Origin: JBGMEA01 sp963674555
GTDB taxonomy: Bacteria; Bacillota; Clostridia; Eubacteriales; Anaerofustaceae
Length of the DNA stretch: 64,000 bases
Assembly: GCA_963674555.1 (NCBI GenBank)
Contig: OY771429.1
Location: 1,302,001 to 1,366,000, forward strand
Reading direction: 5' to 3'
Shown here: positions 23,549 to 33,248 of the stretch, piece by piece
Position numbering within the stretch: the first letter of the stretch is position 1
Layout: each line of letters opens with the position of its first letter
Notes under the pieces: generated by a model
Told to the model about the DNA's origin: nothing
Seen by the model: the letters and a program-made list of their open reading frames with translations, nothing else
Database searches by the model: none
Program-made: the position numbers and the translations under genes

Positions 23549-24538
23549 TCATTTGTTTTTATTGAACATCTTTGGTATATTGAACATAAGTGCTAAGACC
23601 AATACCAATCCGTATTCAATGATCGGTATCCAAGTGATCTCATGGATACGCGCGATCGTCCTTACGTTAAACAAAAGACCGCTGTACACGAGAAGGACGC
23701 CGATGACATAGACAGTTGACCAAGAAATGATCGCTTTTTTGGATAGATCCAATCCGTATAACTGAGTAACGACGAATATCGCTCCGAACCCGAAGAAAAA
23801 CATCGGCCATATACCGTTGTTTTGTAAGAGCGCTACCGCTGTTCCGTGGAAAAGCACCATGACTTCCAGCGTGAAAGTCCAATATTTATTGGTATGTACC
23901 GACGTATAAGCCATAGATAATTGTAATAATAAGATGAACATATAAAAGAAACCGAATAAATGCCCCGGTGTATTTTCCATCGGATGGAACCAGAATGTAT
24001 AGATCAAAGCCCAAGCGATATAGATGCCGTGGAATTTATAGACGGGCGGCGCGGCGTTTGTTACGAATTTTAGTTTTTTACCGAAGAACAAACCTCTTCT
24101 ACTGTTTTCCATCAAGAGTATCAAAACGAGCATGCCGATCACAGAGAATTGTGAGGACCAAACCGATACGTCTTGCGCAAGTCCGTCATACCATAACCCC
24201 GTTTGAACGAAATGTAAAAGTACGAATATGAAATTTGTCGCAAGCAGAAAGCGATTGTATTTACTGATCTTGCCGTTTATCCTGTTCGGGTCTTTTTTTA
24301 ATTTATACATAAAGAACCAAACAAGTCCCAAATGAAGTGCAAACAATGTCCAAGCACTGATACGCGCGTATATATTGACGGCAGGCAGTTTCCAGTAATA
24401 CCAAGAAGCGCCCGTATCGGGCAGATGCGGGATATCGACAAGCAATCTTCCGAAGAAATAGGTCACAAGCGTTAACCCAAGGCAGACCGCGATACCGATA
24501 AAAAGGGTTTTTTGTTCTTTTTTTGAATTGCTATCCAT
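23549..24538 (-). CDS. Uncharacterised polytopic membrane protein
   Basis: A 329-residue protein with about nine hydrophobic helices, basic loops (KKDPNRINGKISKYNR), and several histidines in or near helices: ALHLGLVW, LLHFVQTGLW, KFHGIYIAW and FWFHPMENTPGHLFGF. I do not recognise the family. The histidine pattern could bind a metal or heme, but that is speculation. The RBS TAGGAGAAG precedes the ATG; a TTGAAA-18-TATAAT promoter lies just upstream. It is monocistronic. Confidence 0.6.
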   Translation of the reverse strand: MDSNSKKEQKTLFIGIAVCLGLTLVTYFFGRLLVDIPHLPDTGASWYYWKLPAVNIYARISAWTLFALHLGLVWFFMYKLKKDPNRINGKISKYNRFLLATNFIFVLLHFVQTGLWYDGLAQDVSVWSSQFSVIGMLVLILLMENSRRGLFFGKKLKFVTNAAPPVYKFHGIYIAWALIYTFWFHPMENTPGHLFGFFYMFILLLQLSMAYTSVHTNKYWTFTLEVMVLFHGTAVALLQNNGIWPMFFFGFGAIFVVTQLYGLDLSKKAIISWSTVYVIGVLLVYSGLLFNVRTIARIHEITWIPIIEYGLVLVLALMFNIPKMFNKNK

Positions 24539-24582
24539 ATGTACTTCTCCTATTAATAGATACGATTTGATTTATTGTGTAT

Positions 24583-24612
24583 ATTATACAATATAGGAAT
24601 TTGATATTTCAA
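24583..24612 (-). promoter_or_regulatory. Candidate promoter of the polytopic membrane protein
   Basis: On the minus strand TTGAAA (24607-24612), 18 bp, TATAAT (24583-24588), 45 bp before the start codon. Confidence 0.45.
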
Positions 24613-24729
24613 ATGATATTGCATTTGTTTTGAACCTTATATTTTCGCTGAGTAGCAGGAAATGAAATTTCTTGTGTTACGTTCAAATCATTGTTAAAAT
24701 ATATACAAACAAAAAAAAGGAAAATCATT

Positions 24730-25206
24730 ATGGATCAAATGCAAACAGATAACAATAACGAGATAGAGCGACTCTATGATCTTACCATGGAAGACATCTT
24801 ACGATTATGGTCCCAAACATATAATACCAACGGTAAGCCCGACTGGTCGCACATCTATCCGTATTATCATCCCGATATCGTTTTTCAGGATTCGATACAA
24901 AGATTGGAAGGGATCGACACGTTCCGCGCGATGTGCGAACGCCTGACGAAACGCTGCAAGGAATTGCATATGGATATTACGGCGATCGCCGAAGGTGAAG
25001 ATTTTATCTTGATGGAATGGATAATGACGATGTCTTTCCGTCGCTCTCCGAGTACGCCGATCTACGGTTGTACAAAGCTGACTTTTCACGCGGACGGACG
25101 GATCATAGCGCAAAGAGATTATTATGATCTGTGGGGAGATATATACAACGGTATCCCGTACTTCAGACGGGTCTACCGCGCGTTTATGCGTAAGTTTTTC
25201 GGATAG
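24730..25206 (+). CDS. SnoaL/NTF2-like nuclear-transport-factor-2 fold protein
   Basis: A 158-residue protein with the NTF2-like pattern: HPDIVFQDSIQRLEGIDTFRAMCERL, then ITAIAEGEDFILMEWIMTM and GCTKLTFHADGRIIAQRDYYDLW, which ends the cone-shaped fold. Such proteins bind small hydrophobic ligands or act as isomerases/cyclases. AGGA precedes the ATG at 24730. It overlaps in purpose with the SDR gene 9 bp downstream, so the two probably act on one substrate. Confidence 0.75.
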   Translation: MDQMQTDNNNEIERLYDLTMEDILRLWSQTYNTNGKPDWSHIYPYYHPDIVFQDSIQRLEGIDTFRAMCERLTKRCKELHMDITAIAEGEDFILMEWIMTMSFRRSPSTPIYGCTKLTFHADGRIIAQRDYYDLWGDIYNGIPYFRRVYRAFMRKFFG

Positions 25207-25215
25207 GGGATTACG

Positions 25216-26133
25216 ATGAAAAGAAAATTACCGGATGAATTGATCTTTCTGCAAAACAGGAACCTGCCGCAAAAGACGACCGACGCTTCCATGCAAGGAA
25301 AAGTATGCGTGATCACCGGCGCTACTTCAGGTGTGGGCTATGAAAGCGCGAAAAAACTCGCCGAAGGCGGAGCGTCTCTCGTAATGATCAGCCGAAATAA
25401 AGAAAAGGCGGAGAGGGTCGCCGCTGAACTTCATAAGAATTACAATGCGCAAGTTGATATTATCATCGCTGATCTGAGCGATTTAAAACAAGTGCGAAAA
25501 GCAGCCGAACAGGTTTTATCCGACTATCCAAAGATAGACGTGCTTATCAACAGCGCGGGATTGCATTCAACGACAAAGACCTATAACTCGGAAGGGTTTG
25601 AAACGGTATTTTGTGTCAATCATTTGGCAGCGTTTCTATTGACTTATCTACTGCTTGGCAGATTGAAGGAAAACGAACATGCGCGTATCATTCAAGTGAA
25701 TTCCGAAGGGCATAGATTCAACGGGCTTAATCCCGATGATCTGAACTGGAAAAAGAGATTCTATACGGGACTCAGAGGATACGGTGCTTCGAAGACAGCG
25801 CAATTGCTTACCGTATGGGAATTTGCCGATATGCTAAGAGAAACCAACGTGACCATCAACGCGATGCATCCGGGGGATGTGCGCACGAACATTGGAAACA
25901 ACAACGGTTGGTTGTACAGGTTTTTTTTAAGACATTTTACTTGGCATTTTTTACGTGACCCGAGTGTATCGGGCGAAGCGGTATATTATCTTGCAGCCGC
26001 ACCTGAAATGCAAAATGTAAGCGGTCGTTTTTATCATTTGACGGTCGAAGAAAAACCCGCCAAACACGCGCTCGATCGTACGGTGGGTAAACGTATCTGG
26101 GATCAGAGCATGCGTATGACGGGATTAGCATGA
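25216..26133 (+). CDS. Short-chain dehydrogenase/reductase
   Basis: A 305-residue SDR with the cofactor motif TGATSGVGYE near residue 33, NSAG at about 112, and the catalytic Tyr-x-x-x-Lys in GYGASKTAQL. It resembles retinol-dehydrogenase-like and protochlorophyllide-reductase-like SDRs acting on hydrophobic alcohols or ketones, with NADP(H) likely. It sits 9 bp after the SnoaL-like gene; the desaturase-like gene is convergent. Confidence 0.85.
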   Translation: MKRKLPDELIFLQNRNLPQKTTDASMQGKVCVITGATSGVGYESAKKLAEGGASLVMISRNKEKAERVAAELHKNYNAQVDIIIADLSDLKQVRKAAEQVLSDYPKIDVLINSAGLHSTTKTYNSEGFETVFCVNHLAAFLLTYLLLGRLKENEHARIIQVNSEGHRFNGLNPDDLNWKKRFYTGLRGYGASKTAQLLTVWEFADMLRETNVTINAMHPGDVRTNIGNNNGWLYRFFLRHFTWHFLRDPSVSGEAVYYLAAAPEMQNVSGRFYHLTVEEKPAKHALDRTVGKRIWDQSMRMTGLA

Positions 26134-26142
26134 TTCGTTAAT

Positions 26143-27750
26143 TTATTTTAGTTCTTTGATAACGCGGTTTGCGGCAAGTTTTCCTGTCAAAATCGAGATC
26201 GGAAATCCCGAAGGACTGTAAGACCACTGTCCCGCTTGCAGCACATTGGGTATCGGTGTTAATACGGAGCGGGATACTTTTTTTAGATCATTTACAGCTG
26301 GTATATTTCGATTGGTAAATGCCCAGCCTGTGATCGCGCCGTCGGAGTTTCCCGTGCGTTTTTCAATCGTAAGCGGTGTGGAGGTAAACGCATCGATGAT
26401 ATGCTCTTTCAACGATGGATATACAGTCGCATCCAATATGTCGATGATCGTATCTTGACAAAGTTCTTTAAACTCTTCGTACCAACCCATATCCGCTATA
26501 TGCTTTACAAGAGAATGATCCATCAACGTGCTTACGATCAGACCTGTCTGACCTTTCGGCGCAAGTGATTCATCTCGGAGCACAGGGATCGATATTTCAA
26601 ACGTTGTCAATTCACAGTATCGTTTGACCCAATCGAATATCGCTTCTTTATCTTTTGTGTATGCTGTCACATTATCTGATGTATCGATCTTTAATTCATC
26701 GATATTGATATTGGATAAGCCTTTTTTGTAGGGTGTATAAAATAAATGCGGGCTGTGTATGTCTGCGAAAACCGATCGATCGATATCAGCACTGATATAT
26801 AAAGTAAAGACCGAATCGCCTCCGCTCATATTCGAAAGTTCCGCTTTGCGATCGAGGATCGCTTTTTTTGTTTGCGCGTTTGCAACAGAATCGATGTCGA
26901 CTACATTATAAAGCGCTTTTAAGTCCGCCGCCCAGATCAATTTTTTATAAGAATAAATCGTTCCGTTTTGATCGGTCGCTTCCTTTTTATCGATATCGAT
27001 CTTTTCAATAGTCGTATCCATCATGATCTTTCCGTTATGATCTTTGATGAAATCGGTGATCTTATCGATCAACACACCTGTTCCGCCTTTGGGATAGGCA
27101 TAATCGAGATAAAGGCTGATATAACTTAGCGCAAAAGATGTCGGTGTGTTCTTGAAAAAATGTTGTGCGATCATATCGATCAACACAGGATCATCGGTAA
27201 GTTTCTTTAAATAATCTTCAACGGGTTCGTTTAATTTATTGACTTTACCGATGGTAAAAATGAATTTGAACAACCAAGGAAAGACGGTTTTGATAAAATA
27301 ATCCCTGTCTTTTTTGATATCGAGGAATATCGGGTTATCCACTCCGTACATAATGTCCATATTTTGCATGATCTTGCTGATCACGTCGATGATGTTTTTT
27401 ATGTCCTGTGCTTTTTCCGGAAATTGTCGAATGAGCAAGTCCCGGTATGTCTGCAGGCTCTTTTTCGAATCAAACGTAATGATATCATCTTCGATGCCGA
27501 CCGAAACGGGATTATCTAAGAAATCCACGTTGATACCCAACTGACGAAGCATGGGCTGAACGATACCCGAGTCTTCGATCGCGCGTATACCGCCGTCAAA
27601 AACAAAACCGTTACGTTCAAATGAACCTACAAGTCCGCCCAATTTTCTTTCTTTCTCACAGATGAGAATATTGTGACCTTCTTTTGATAGAAAAGCCGCT
27701 GCGGTCAAACCCGCGATGCCTCCGCCTACGATCAAAGCATCGTACTGCAT
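26143..27750 (-). CDS. FAD-dependent phytoene-desaturase/retinol-saturase-like oxidoreductase
   Basis: A 535-residue flavoprotein. It begins MQYDALIVGGGIAGLTAAAF, the FAD dinucleotide-binding fold, and GGLVGSFERNGFVFDGGIRA follows. The C-terminus has AGQWSYSPSGFPISILTGKLAA, the second FAD-contact region of the CrtI/retinol saturase family. No other carotenoid gene is nearby, so the substrate is unknown. The neighbouring SnoaL-like protein and SDR suggest a shared lipid or polyene pathway, but they are on the opposite strand. Confidence 0.82.
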   Translation of the reverse strand: MQYDALIVGGGIAGLTAAAFLSKEGHNILICEKERKLGGLVGSFERNGFVFDGGIRAIEDSGIVQPMLRQLGINVDFLDNPVSVGIEDDIITFDSKKSLQTYRDLLIRQFPEKAQDIKNIIDVISKIMQNMDIMYGVDNPIFLDIKKDRDYFIKTVFPWLFKFIFTIGKVNKLNEPVEDYLKKLTDDPVLIDMIAQHFFKNTPTSFALSYISLYLDYAYPKGGTGVLIDKITDFIKDHNGKIMMDTTIEKIDIDKKEATDQNGTIYSYKKLIWAADLKALYNVVDIDSVANAQTKKAILDRKAELSNMSGGDSVFTLYISADIDRSVFADIHSPHLFYTPYKKGLSNINIDELKIDTSDNVTAYTKDKEAIFDWVKRYCELTTFEISIPVLRDESLAPKGQTGLIVSTLMDHSLVKHIADMGWYEEFKELCQDTIIDILDATVYPSLKEHIIDAFTSTPLTIEKRTGNSDGAITGWAFTNRNIPAVNDLKKVSRSVLTPIPNVLQAGQWSYSPSGFPISILTGKLAANRVIKELK

Positions 27751-27804
27751 ATAGGATCTCCTCTCAGTCTCATAAAGTGAATATATCGAAAGATATTTTT
27801 ATTT

Positions 27805-27813
27805 ATTATAGCA
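27805..27813 (-). promoter_or_regulatory. Extended -10 promoter of the desaturase-like gene
   Basis: On the minus strand TGCTATAAT (27805-27813), an extended -10 element without a good -35 box, 55 bp upstream of the start. Confidence 0.4.
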
Positions 27814-28088
27814 TAATCGTCAAATGTTTTCTTGATTTTTTGCAGATCCATCTCGGACTTTTTCTTATGGAAATTCAAAATTGCTTTTAGGCCTTTTTAT
27901 AAAAACTATTTTTATTGAATAATGCAATAAAAATCACAGATTGATTTTGTAACTATAGTATTTCAGTATATTATATATTTATAAGGTCAATTTTTCTGAT
28001 CGATATTCAACTTAGCATAGCACAAAAAAAAGTATTTCAATGACATATATCGATCGTGCTTAAATTGCGAATTGCGGAGGGAGAAAAC
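27814..28088. other. AT-rich interval before the aldo/keto reductase
   Basis: The interval is very AT-rich with no credible reading frame. A plus-strand TTGTAA-17-ATTATA-like pattern in the middle is a weak promoter candidate. The last 20 bp hold the ribosome binding site GGAGGGAG of the next gene. Confidence 0.35.
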
Positions 28089-29228
28089 ATGTTATATAGG
28101 AAATTCGGAAAAACAAATGAAGATGTATCTATTTTAGGATTTGGATGCATGAGATTGCCTTTGATTGAAGGCGGTGATCCATCGCAGATCGATGAAGAGT
28201 TATCCGTTAAATTGGTGCGCTACGCGATCGATGAGGGTGTCAATTATATTGATACCGCTTATCCGTATCACGGAACAAGCAGGACAAGCGGCGGCGCAAG
28301 CGAACCTTTTGTGGCAAAGGCGTTAAAAGACGGCTACCGCGACAAAGTCAATATCGCGACGAAATTGCCGAGTTGGTTAGTTAATACCAGAGAAGATATG
28401 GATCGATTACTCAACGAACAGTTGGAACGTCTCGAAACAGATCATATCGATTTTTATTTGGTACACGGTATCAACGCCGAACGTTGGCCGGTATTGAAAG
28501 CTGCGGGTTTTGGCGAGTTCTTAGATGCGGCGATCGCTGACGGCAGGATCCGCTACGCAGGATTCTCATTCCATGACAAGCTCGATCTTTTCATAGAGAT
28601 CGTCGATTATTATGATTGGTCATTCTGTCAGATACAACTCAACTATTTGGATATCGCGTTTCAAGCGGGTATCACCGGATTGGAATACGCGGCAAGCAAA
28701 AACCTCGGAATAACCATCATGGAACCGCTCAAAGGCGGAAAACTTGCCAATCAATTACCTGAGGAAGCGTTGGATATCTTCAATCAAGCTTCTGTGAAAC
28801 GCACACCTGCCGATTGGGCACTGCGTTGGGTCTATAACAGACCGGAAGTTTCGGTAGCGCTCAGCGGCATGAATTCCATGGAACAAGTTAAAGAGAACCT
28901 TCAAACAGCAAGCGAAGCGGAAGCGAATGCTTTAACAGCCGAAGAAATGGAAATGTTCGAAAAGATCCACGCGATCTTCCAAGAAAAAAATAAAGTGGGC
29001 TGCACGACTTGCGGATACTGCATGCCGTGTCCATCGGGTGTCAATATCCCGGGTTGCTTTACGGCTTATAACAATTTCTATATCTTTGATGAAAATATGT
29101 ATTGGGTCGTATCACCCGATCAAAAAGCGTCCAATTGTGTGGAATGCGGCGAATGCGAAACAAAATGTCCGCAGAGCATCAATATCATCGATGAATTGAA
29201 AAACGTGACCGCTGCTTTGGAAAATTAA
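28089..29228 (+). CDS. Aldo/keto reductase with C-terminal ferredoxin domain
   Basis: A 379-residue protein. The AKR barrel occupies about residues 1-290 (DTAYPYHG with the catalytic Tyr, ATKLPSW with Lys, LVHGI with His). A C-terminal ferredoxin segment carries CTTCGYCMPC and CVECGECETKC, enough cysteines for two [4Fe-4S] clusters. This fusion is common in anaerobes and suggests ferredoxin- or NAD(P)H-linked carbonyl reduction. The ATG at 28089 has GGAGGGAG upstream. A weak hairpin follows the gene. Confidence 0.87.
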   Translation: MLYRKFGKTNEDVSILGFGCMRLPLIEGGDPSQIDEELSVKLVRYAIDEGVNYIDTAYPYHGTSRTSGGASEPFVAKALKDGYRDKVNIATKLPSWLVNTREDMDRLLNEQLERLETDHIDFYLVHGINAERWPVLKAAGFGEFLDAAIADGRIRYAGFSFHDKLDLFIEIVDYYDWSFCQIQLNYLDIAFQAGITGLEYAASKNLGITIMEPLKGGKLANQLPEEALDIFNQASVKRTPADWALRWVYNRPEVSVALSGMNSMEQVKENLQTASEAEANALTAEEMEMFEKIHAIFQEKNKVGCTTCGYCMPCPSGVNIPGCFTAYNNFYIFDENMYWVVSPDQKASNCVECGECETKCPQSINIIDELKNVTAALEN

Positions 29229-29250
29229 ATAATATATGCCATATATATGA

Positions 29251-29290
29251 TATAACGGCTTGTATTGAGCCGTTATATTATTATAATAAA
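29251..29290 (+). terminator. Weak terminator-like hairpin
   Basis: A 9-10-bp stem (TATAACGGCT/AGCCGTTATA, 7-nt loop) followed by a T/A-mixed tract rather than a clean T run; it may reduce read-through into larC. Confidence 0.4.
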
Positions 29291-29343
29291 AGGTAAGATT
29301 CGATAACTTCGATATCTCAGATCCTATGAGAGGAAGAGATTGC

Positions 29344-30570
29344 ATGAGAATATTATATTACGATTGTTTCAGCGGTATCAGCGGTGATATGAACCTAGGG
29401 GCGATGATCGATCTGGGTATGCCCGAAGCATATTTGACAAGCGAACTTGCGAAGTTGAACTTGCAAGACGAATATACATTATCGTTCAGAAAAGACAGAA
29501 AGAAAGAGATCACAGGGACGAAGGTCGATGTGATCTTAACAAACGAAGTACCGCCGCATGATCATTCGCATCATGAAGAACGTACGCATGAGGGGCATGA
29601 ACATCATGCGCACAGACATCTTGCGGATATCCAAGCACTCATTGATCAAAGTGATTTGAGCAGGCGCGTTAAATACAACAGTAAAGACATGTTTATGCGT
29701 CTCGCGGAAGCGGAAGCTAAGATACACGGAACCTCGGTCGACGAAGTGATCTTCCACGAAGTCGGCGCGATCGACTCGATCGTGGATGTTATCGGCGCGG
29801 CGATCGCATTCGATTATTTTAAAGCGGATATGATCTACTCTTCATCCGTGCAAGTCGGAGGCGGTTTCGTCAAATGCGCACACGGACTGATCCCTGTGCC
29901 TGCGCCTTCAACATTGGAGATATTAAAAGGCGTACCGCTTAAATCAGGCATCGTACAATTTGAAACAACGACACCGACGGGCGCGGCAATACTGGCTGCG
30001 AACGTTACGCAGTTTACGGATGATTTGTCATACCCGATACAAAAGATCGGTTACGGGCTAGGCACAAAGGATTTTGATATCCCGAATGTGTTGCGTGTTT
30101 ATCTGATCGAAACGCAAGATATGAATATAACCGAAGAACAATATATACTAGAGACGAATATCGATGATATGAATCCCGAACTTTACGGATATATAGAAGA
30201 GAAACTCTTTGAGAACGGCGCGTTGGACGTATTCAAAACACCGATCATTATGAAAAAAGGAAGACCGGCAGTTAAACTCAGTGTTTTAGTCGATCAGTCA
30301 CATGAGAAAAAAGTGACGGACATACTCTTTAAAGAAACGACATCGCTCGGACTGCGCAAATTCAGTGTGGAAAAAGTGATGATAAAAAGAGAATTCATAA
30401 CACTGGATACGAAATACGGTACTGTCAGCGTAAAGAAAGCATACGCAGCTGATTCAACAGTGAAATATAAAGCGGAATACGAAGACTGTAAAAAAGCGGC
30501 GATCGCCAATCATGTGCCGATCACGGAAGTGTACAGAGAAGTCGATCTGCTTATGCAAAAAGATTTATAA
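29344..30570 (+). CDS. larC: Nickel-pincer cofactor biosynthesis protein LarC
   Basis: A 408-residue protein that inserts nickel into pyridinium-3,5-bisthiocarboxylic acid mononucleotide, finishing the NPN cofactor used by lactate racemase-type enzymes. It begins MRILYYDCFSGISGDMNLGA and carries a His-rich loop (HDHSHHEERTHEGHEHH) at about residues 64-82, typical of LarC. Here it is one continuous frame, unlike the LarC1/LarC2 pair made by frameshifting in Lactobacillus plantarum. The ATG at 29344 has GAGGAAG upstream. larE and larB follow. Confidence 0.93.
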   Translation: MRILYYDCFSGISGDMNLGAMIDLGMPEAYLTSELAKLNLQDEYTLSFRKDRKKEITGTKVDVILTNEVPPHDHSHHEERTHEGHEHHAHRHLADIQALIDQSDLSRRVKYNSKDMFMRLAEAEAKIHGTSVDEVIFHEVGAIDSIVDVIGAAIAFDYFKADMIYSSSVQVGGGFVKCAHGLIPVPAPSTLEILKGVPLKSGIVQFETTTPTGAAILAANVTQFTDDLSYPIQKIGYGLGTKDFDIPNVLRVYLIETQDMNITEEQYILETNIDDMNPELYGYIEEKLFENGALDVFKTPIIMKKGRPAVKLSVLVDQSHEKKVTDILFKETTSLGLRKFSVEKVMIKREFITLDTKYGTVSVKKAYAADSTVKYKAEYEDCKKAAIANHVPITEVYREVDLLMQKDL

Positions 30571-30599
30571 AGAATAACTCATATTGAAAGGCGTAACTT

Positions 30600-31415
30600 A
30601 TGGATGCGCATGAAAAGTTAGAATTACTTAAAAAAAACATACAAGCGCGCGGCAATTTAGCTGTCGCATTTTCGGGCGGTGTAGACAGCACGTTTTTGAT
30701 CAAAGTGGCTTCTCAAGTATTGGGAAAAAAAGCCGTAGCGATAACAGCACGTGCTGCAGCATTTCCTTTAAAAGAATTTGAAGAAGCCGTAGCATTTACG
30801 AAGCAAATCGGTGTACAGCATATCATTATAGACGCGGACGTGTTCGCGTTTCCGCATTTTTCGGAAAATCCGAAAGAACGTTGCTATTATTGCAAAAAAG
30901 CGATCTTCGGTAAGATCACAGAAGCCGCCAAAGCACACGATATCGATACGATCGCTGACGGAAGTAATGTCGATGACGATTCGGATTACAGACCCGGAAT
31001 GAAAGCGATCGCTGAATTAAAGGTCGTCAGTCCGTTAAAAGAAGTCGGTTTGACCAAAGAGGATATACGGTTGCTATCCAAAGAAATGGGACTACCCACT
31101 TGGGACAAACAATCTTCGGCTTGTTTGGCTTCACGTATTCCATACGGTCAGCCCATCACAAAAGAGAATTTAAGTATGGTCGAACGCGCGGAAAATTATC
31201 TGACAGGACTTGGTTTCAAACAGGTTCGTGTCCGTCATCACAACGATTTGGCGCGTATTGAAGTCGGAGCGGACGAGCAGTCCCGTTTTTGCGAAAACGG
31301 TTTGATGCAACAAGTACATGATGAACTTAAAAAGATCGGCTATACGTTTGTAACGCTTGATATGCAAGGGTACCGAATGGGCAGCATGAATGAAGCGATC
31401 CTTAAAGATCAGTAA
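30600..31415 (+). CDS. larE: ATP-dependent sacrificial sulfur transferase LarE
   Basis: A 271-residue PP-loop enzyme with AFSGGVDSTFL near residue 23. It adenylates the carboxyl group of the cofactor precursor and gives up a cysteine sulfur. Cys175 in SSACLASRIPYG lies at the position of the sacrificial cysteine of Lactobacillus LarE (Cys176). ERCYYC at 94-98 adds two cysteines. Larger genomes usually need two rounds of sulfur transfer. It is 29 bp downstream of larC. Confidence 0.92.
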   Translation: MDAHEKLELLKKNIQARGNLAVAFSGGVDSTFLIKVASQVLGKKAVAITARAAAFPLKEFEEAVAFTKQIGVQHIIIDADVFAFPHFSENPKERCYYCKKAIFGKITEAAKAHDIDTIADGSNVDDDSDYRPGMKAIAELKVVSPLKEVGLTKEDIRLLSKEMGLPTWDKQSSACLASRIPYGQPITKENLSMVERAENYLTGLGFKQVRVRHHNDLARIEVGADEQSRFCENGLMQQVHDELKKIGYTFVTLDMQGYRMGSMNEAILKDQ

Positions 31416-31458
31416 GATAAAGTAACAAGATAATGACGAGCGATGAGGAGGTCCGTAC

Positions 31459-32205
31459 ATGGATAAAAATGAAATGAAACAATTGCTTGAATCCGTTAAA
31501 AGCGGTGAGACTTCGATCGATACGGCGATGGAAGAACTGATAGATCTGCCTTATAAAGATCTCGGTTTTGCAAAAATAGACAACCATCGCGAACTTCGCG
31601 TCGGATATCCCGAAGTGATCTATTGCGCGGGCAAAACTGTACAACAAGTAAGAGATATCGTTGCGTTCATGCTGACAAAAAACTGTAATATTTTAGCTAC
31701 GCGCGCAAACGAAGAAATGTATCTTGCCGTTAAAGAGCTTTGTGCGGATGCGCAATACAACGCATTGGGCGGGGTCATCACGATAAGAAAAAATGAGAAA
31801 GAACTGACGGAAAGCTATATCGCAATCGTTTCAGCCGGAACATCGGATCAGTCGGTCGTTGAAGAAGCTGCGGAAACCGCACTTATTTTAGGCAATCGCG
31901 TAGAGAAGATCAACGACGTAGGTGTCGCGGGTATCCATCGTTTGCTTTCAAAAATGCAGATCGTACGCGGCGCGAGAGTCGTGATCGTCGTTGCGGGTAT
32001 GGAAGGCGCGCTTGCAAGCGTGGTCGGTGGTATGGTCGATAAACCTGTGATCGCCGTACCCACGAGCGTGGGATACGGGGCGAGCTTCGGCGGATTATCG
32101 GCACTGCTTACGATGCTTAACAGTTGCGCAAGCGGTGTGACCGTCGTGAATATAGACAACGGATTCGGAGCAGCTTACACGGCTTCGATGATCAATCAAT
32201 TATAA
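31459..32205 (+). CDS. larB: Nickel-pincer cofactor biosynthesis protein LarB
   Basis: A 248-residue carboxylase/hydrolase of the AIR-carboxylase (PurE-like) family, which carboxylates and hydrolyses nicotinic acid adenine dinucleotide in the first step of NPN cofactor synthesis. Visible features are RVGYPEVIYCAGKT, the PurE-like ISAGTSDQSVVEEA-type segment (VSAGTSDQSVVEEAAETA), and AVPTSVGYGASFGGLSALL. The ribosome binding site GAGGAGG is strong. With larC and larE it forms a full cofactor set, although larA is not in the window. Confidence 0.92.
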   Translation: MDKNEMKQLLESVKSGETSIDTAMEELIDLPYKDLGFAKIDNHRELRVGYPEVIYCAGKTVQQVRDIVAFMLTKNCNILATRANEEMYLAVKELCADAQYNALGGVITIRKNEKELTESYIAIVSAGTSDQSVVEEAAETALILGNRVEKINDVGVAGIHRLLSKMQIVRGARVVIVVAGMEGALASVVGGMVDKPVIAVPTSVGYGASFGGLSALLTMLNSCASGVTVVNIDNGFGAAYTASMINQL

Positions 32206-32250
32206 ATAAAAATATAAAATTCGTATTTGTAAAAATGAGAGGAAGACAAA

Positions 32251-33210
32251 ATGATCGTATCATTATTCGATGATGAAATAGAGTACAAGTTCGCTGTGGA
32301 AGAACTAAAGATGTTGGAAGACAAGCTCGGTGAAAAAATACTGCGTTGCAAAACAAAAGATGACGCGCTAAGGGCTTTACCCGAAGCGGATATCATCGTG
32401 ACATTGGGCAGCGGACCGTTTGCGATCCCTTTAGACCAAGATCTATTGAATGTATGCGCAAAGCTCAAATTAGTCCTGTGCTTTAACGCGGGTGTTGAAG
32501 AATTACCGCTTAATGCCCTAAAAGAAATGGGTGTAACAGTTGGTAACGGACAAGGCGCGCACGGCAGCACGATCGCCGAATATGTCATAGGCGGTATGAT
32601 CGCTCTTAATCGTAAATTCAATATGTTTATGAAAAATCAGCAAGAACATGATTGGGTGCGCTCGGCGCCGGGTTGGAACCTCGAAGGCAAGACAGTTTGT
32701 GTGATCGGGACCGGAAGCATCGGGCGAGTGATCGGTAAAAAAGCATCGAATATGGATATGCGTGTTATCGGTGTTCGCAAGCATCCGCAACAGATGGACT
32801 ATTTTGAAGACGTTATGGGTGCTGATCGATTAAACGATGCGCTTAAACAAAGTGATTATATCGTTCTTGTTATGCCTCTTACGGAAGAAACGTACCATAT
32901 GTTGGGGAAAGAACAATTCGCGCTTATGAAAGACGAGGCTGTTATCGTCAATGTTTCGCGCGGCGATACGATAGATGAAGAAGCAATGATCGAAGCGTTG
33001 AAAGACGGGCAGATCAGAGGCGCCGTGCTCGATGTGTTCCATAAGGAACCGCTTCCGAAAGACAGTCCATTATGGGATATGGACAATGTGATCGTGACAC
33101 CGCATATCGCGGGCCCGTCATTAAATACGCAGCAAAACGCTGTCGAGATCATATATGATAAAATTATCAAATTCAGAAACAACGAAGAAATACCGAACAA
33201 GATCATTTGA
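32251..33210 (+). CDS. D-isomer-specific 2-hydroxyacid dehydrogenase
   Basis: A 319-residue NAD-dependent dehydrogenase of the phosphoglycerate/D-lactate type. The NAD motif is VIGTGSIGRVIG near residue 153. The catalytic Arg is in VNVSRGD, the Glu in FHKEPLP and the His in VTPHIAGPS. It reduces a 2-oxoacid or oxidises a D-2-hydroxyacid; the exact substrate is unclear. Being next to larCEB suggests a pathway for a 2-hydroxyacid that is racemised or epimerised by a LarA-type enzyme elsewhere. Confidence 0.88.
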   Translation: MIVSLFDDEIEYKFAVEELKMLEDKLGEKILRCKTKDDALRALPEADIIVTLGSGPFAIPLDQDLLNVCAKLKLVLCFNAGVEELPLNALKEMGVTVGNGQGAHGSTIAEYVIGGMIALNRKFNMFMKNQQEHDWVRSAPGWNLEGKTVCVIGTGSIGRVIGKKASNMDMRVIGVRKHPQQMDYFEDVMGADRLNDALKQSDYIVLVMPLTEETYHMLGKEQFALMKDEAVIVNVSRGDTIDEEAMIEALKDGQIRGAVLDVFHKEPLPKDSPLWDMDNVIVTPHIAGPSLNTQQNAVEIIYDKIIKFRNNEEIPNKII

Positions 33211-33248
33211 TCGCATCTAAAAAAGTTCATTATGAATGGGGGAGAACA

